Made by a program: the position numbers and the translations under genes | Part shown: positions 22,946-24,099 of the stretch, one piece after another | Numbering within the stretch: position 1 is the stretch's first letter | Layout of the letters: every line of letters begins with the position of its first letter | The notes under the pieces: generated by a model | The model's input: the letters and a program-made list of their open reading frames with translations, nothing else | Databases searched by the model: none | What the model was told of the DNA's origin: nothing | From: an uncultured Peptococcaceae bacterium | GTDB taxonomy: Bacteria > Bacillota > Peptococcia > Peptococcales > Peptococcaceae | Length of the DNA stretch: 24,099 nt | Reading direction: 5' to 3' | NCBI GenBank assembly: GCA_958451915.1 | Contig: CAUDRX010000011.1 | Coordinates: forward strand, 1 to 24,099

Positions 22946-22960
22946 ACAGAAGCTAGATTC
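22946..22960 (-). repeat. Inverted partial copy of the 13-8-13 site
   Basis: ACAGAAGCTAGATTC, the exact complement of the left-site core, with the spacer AGCTAGAT reversed. The inner five bases of each arm match (one mismatch on the right), the outer arms do not, so it is an imperfect partner site. Confidence 0.7.
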
Positions 22961-22967
22961 CGTAAGG

Positions 22968-23014
22968 CCCCTCGGCGCTCAACTCACGAGTTGAAGACGC
23001 TCGAGGGTCTTTTT
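22968..23014 (+). terminator. Plus-strand intrinsic terminator overlapping the recombinase stop
   Basis: Outer CCCTCG/CGAGGG, middle GCG/CGC and inner TCAACT/AGTTGA stems (15 pairs in all, small bulges, CACG loop) are followed by TCTTTTT on the plus strand. It blocks transcription from the invertible segment into the antisense of the recombinase gene. Confidence 0.8.
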
Positions 23015-23815
23015 ATGTTCATCGCTGGTCGTAATGAGATAAAGCCGCGTGGTCTCTACAGATGTATGGCCGAGCACATCGGCAAGCTGGGCAAGGTCAT
23101 GAGAGGCTTTGTAATAGGTGCGGGCAAAAAGGTGGCGCAGATTATGCGGAAAAACTTTGCTCGGCTCGATATCAGCGAGAATGCAGAGGGCTTTCATCTC
23201 ACTCCAGATCTGTTTGCGCGACAGCGGCGTGCCATTGCGGGAGACAAAGACCGGACCGCTCTCGATGCGCGCTTTGCGAGCGTATTTATAGATCTTGCGG
23301 GCAAGCTTGCCGGGCAGGAGGATGGTGCGAATCTTGCCTTTGAGAGAAATGGTGGCGCGCCCCTGCGCAGCCGCTTCCACAGTGATGTGACGCAGCTCCG
23401 AAACGCGGATACCGGTGGCGCAGAGCGCCTGCAGGATCAGCGCAAGGCGTTTTTTGCCCCGGGCTTCAGCGGTAGCAACAAGCTGAAGGTATTCCACCTT
23501 GGAAAGATCGCGCGCAGTATCGCGAAAGAGCCGGCGCTGCAAACGCAGGTGATGGACCTTGCACTCGCTGCGTCCGATGCTGTCAAGCCAGCGGCCAACA
23601 GCCGTGAGCTTGGCATTGATGGTAGATGGCTGGAAACCCGCCGTGACAAGGTTTGCTTTCCAGTCGCTGACGGCCGTTTTGTCGAGTGGCATATCGCCAA
23701 GCCAGCCGGCAAAGCGTTGGAGGTCGCGGCAATATTTGTCAATGGTGGCAGCGCTGCGCTCTTCTTCTGCTAAAAAGGCAGCAAATTCTTTGATCTGAGC
23801 GGTCGTGATCGTCAT
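22979..23815 (-). CDS. Tyrosine recombinase (XerC/RecV-like), apparently intact
   Basis: A 278-residue site-specific recombinase with an N-terminal SAM-like core-binding domain (~5-90) and a C-terminal catalytic domain with all expected residues: Arg137 (CATGIRVSEL), a Lys at 159-161 (SLKGKIR), His224-x2-Arg227 (PHNLRHLF), His250 (VLGHTS) and nucleophile Tyr259 (TTRLYL). The length suits small chromosomal recombinases that invert or resolve DNA rather than large element integrases; no excisionase is near. ATG at 23815 is chosen because AAGGAG lies about ten bases upstream, whereas GTG 23824 directly abuts it. The gene ends 18 bases from the right copy of the inverted site, and its most likely substrate is that pair of sites. 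No clear promoter was found. Confidence 0.93.
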   Translation of the reverse strand: MTITTAQIKEFAAFLAEEERSAATIDKYCRDLQRFAGWLGDMPLDKTAVSDWKANLVTAGFQPSTINAKLTAVGRWLDSIGRSECKVHHLRLQRRLFRDTARDLSKVEYLQLVATAEARGKKRLALILQALCATGIRVSELRHITVEAAAQGRATISLKGKIRTILLPGKLARKIYKYARKARIESGPVFVSRNGTPLSRKQIWSEMKALCILADIEPSKVFPHNLRHLFARTYYKASHDLAQLADVLGHTSVETTRLYLITTSDEHKKTLERLQLVS

Positions 23816-23871
23816 GATACCCACTCTCCTTTTTCTCTTTTTCTCTTATGTTACAACAATCTAAAATAAAA

Positions 23872-23927
23872 AGCACTTGGCAAAATCGCGGTAATGTCAA
23901 AAGAACCACGATTTTCTGCCAAGTGCT
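23872..23927 (-). terminator. Large hairpin upstream of the recombinase gene
   Basis: AGCACTTGGCA (23872-23882) pairs with TGCCAAGTGCT (23917-23927), extended by AAATCG/CGATTT with a one-base bulge. The minus strand then runs TTTTTATTTT. It sits between the tRNA terminator and the recombinase, so it may act as a second terminator, a leader attenuator, or an element end. Confidence 0.6.
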
Positions 23928-23935
23928 GAGAACAC

Positions 23936-23964
23936 AAAAAAGCCCAAGGTCAATGACCTTGGGC
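23936..23964 (-). terminator. Intrinsic terminator of the tRNA genes
   Basis: GCCCAAGGTCA and TGACCTTGGGC form an 11-bp stem followed by six Ts on the minus strand, immediately after tRNA-Phe. Confidence 0.92.
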
Positions 23965-23968
23965 AAAA

Positions 23969-24041
<73 letters not shown>

Positions 24042-24044
24042 ATC

Positions 24045-24099
24045 CGACGCAGATGGGTCTCGAACCCACGACCTCCAGCGTGACAGGCTGGCGCTCTAA
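24045..24099 (-). tRNA. tRNA-Asp (anticodon GTC), 5' part beyond the window
   Basis: Minus strand. The anticodon arm CCAGC-CTGTCAC-GCTGG, T arm with GTTCGAGAC and 3' acceptor CTGCGTC plus discriminator G are visible; the sequence is cut within the D arm. It would be co-transcribed with tRNA-Phe. Confidence 0.93.

Larger units (their letters stand above)
22749..22960. mobile_element. Candidate invertible promoter segment
   Basis: The 15-bp GAATCTAGCTTCTGT at 22749-22763 recurs in inverted orientation at 22946-22960, with 182 bases between. Recombination across the 8-bp spacers would flip the promoter at 22869-22897 toward the SLH gene. An intact tyrosine recombinase is encoded just beyond the right copy. 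The segment holds no gene. Inversion itself is inferred, not seen. Confidence 0.6.

Overview
The window looks like a chromosomal segment of a Gram-positive (Bacillota/clostridial-type) anaerobe, possibly one that respires sulfite or sulfate. The reasons are strong GGAGG ribosome-binding sites with frequent GTG/TTG starts, System II (ResB/ResC) cytochrome c maturation, an S-layer-homology (SLH) surface protein, and a complete DsrMKJOP-type membrane complex. The genus cannot be fixed from the sequence alone.

Layout. 1-1188 (-): AT-rich unknown coding region that runs off the left edge. 1419-3508 (-): hpt-guaA purine salvage/GMP pair. 3663-3971 (+): small orphan protein. 4099-7188: phosphodiesterase/nucleotide pyrophosphatase-family enzyme, divergent from a LysR regulator. 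7248-7445 (-): rpsU (ribosomal protein S21), whose tail is out of frame by one base at an A-run. 7581-10637 (-): site-2 protease, mtaB, HIT and YitT-like genes as a tight operon. 10780-18675 (-): resB-resC-(RsbRD_N protein)-dsrK-dsrJ-dsrO-dsrP-dsrM, a single operon with a promoter near 18783-18812 and a terminator at 10732-10766. 18981-19587 (-): pspC and a small CbiX/SirB-type chelatase. 19693-20133 (+): small membrane protein. 20187-23815: two tyrosine-recombinase paralogues flanking a frameshifted SLH surface-protein gene. 23969-24099 (-): tRNA-Phe and a partial tRNA-Asp.

How the genes fit together. ResB/ResC would attach haem to the tri-haem cytochrome DsrJ. DsrO and DsrJ face outward, DsrP and DsrM are membrane quinone modules, and DsrK is the cytoplasmic HdrD-like subunit, so the complex would link the menaquinone pool to a cytoplasmic thiol/disulfide partner such as DsrC. 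dsrAB and dsrC are not in the window. The nearby chelatase could supply sirohaem or a cobalt corrinoid precursor.

Most interesting region: 22738-23014. A 34-bp site with loxP-like geometry (13-bp arm, 8-bp spacer, 13-bp arm) lies upstream of the SLH gene. An inverted 15-bp copy of its core lies about 197 bp away. The intervening DNA carries a good promoter that now points away from the SLH gene into a strong terminator. Immediately beyond is an intact tyrosine recombinase gene. This looks like an undescribed invertible promoter switch for a surface protein, similar in logic to the RecV-controlled cwpV switch of Clostridioides difficile. The other recombinase paralogue (20187-21026) has lost its recognisable catalytic residues. 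The SLH gene and rpsU carry single-base frame breaks that could be real or sequencing errors.
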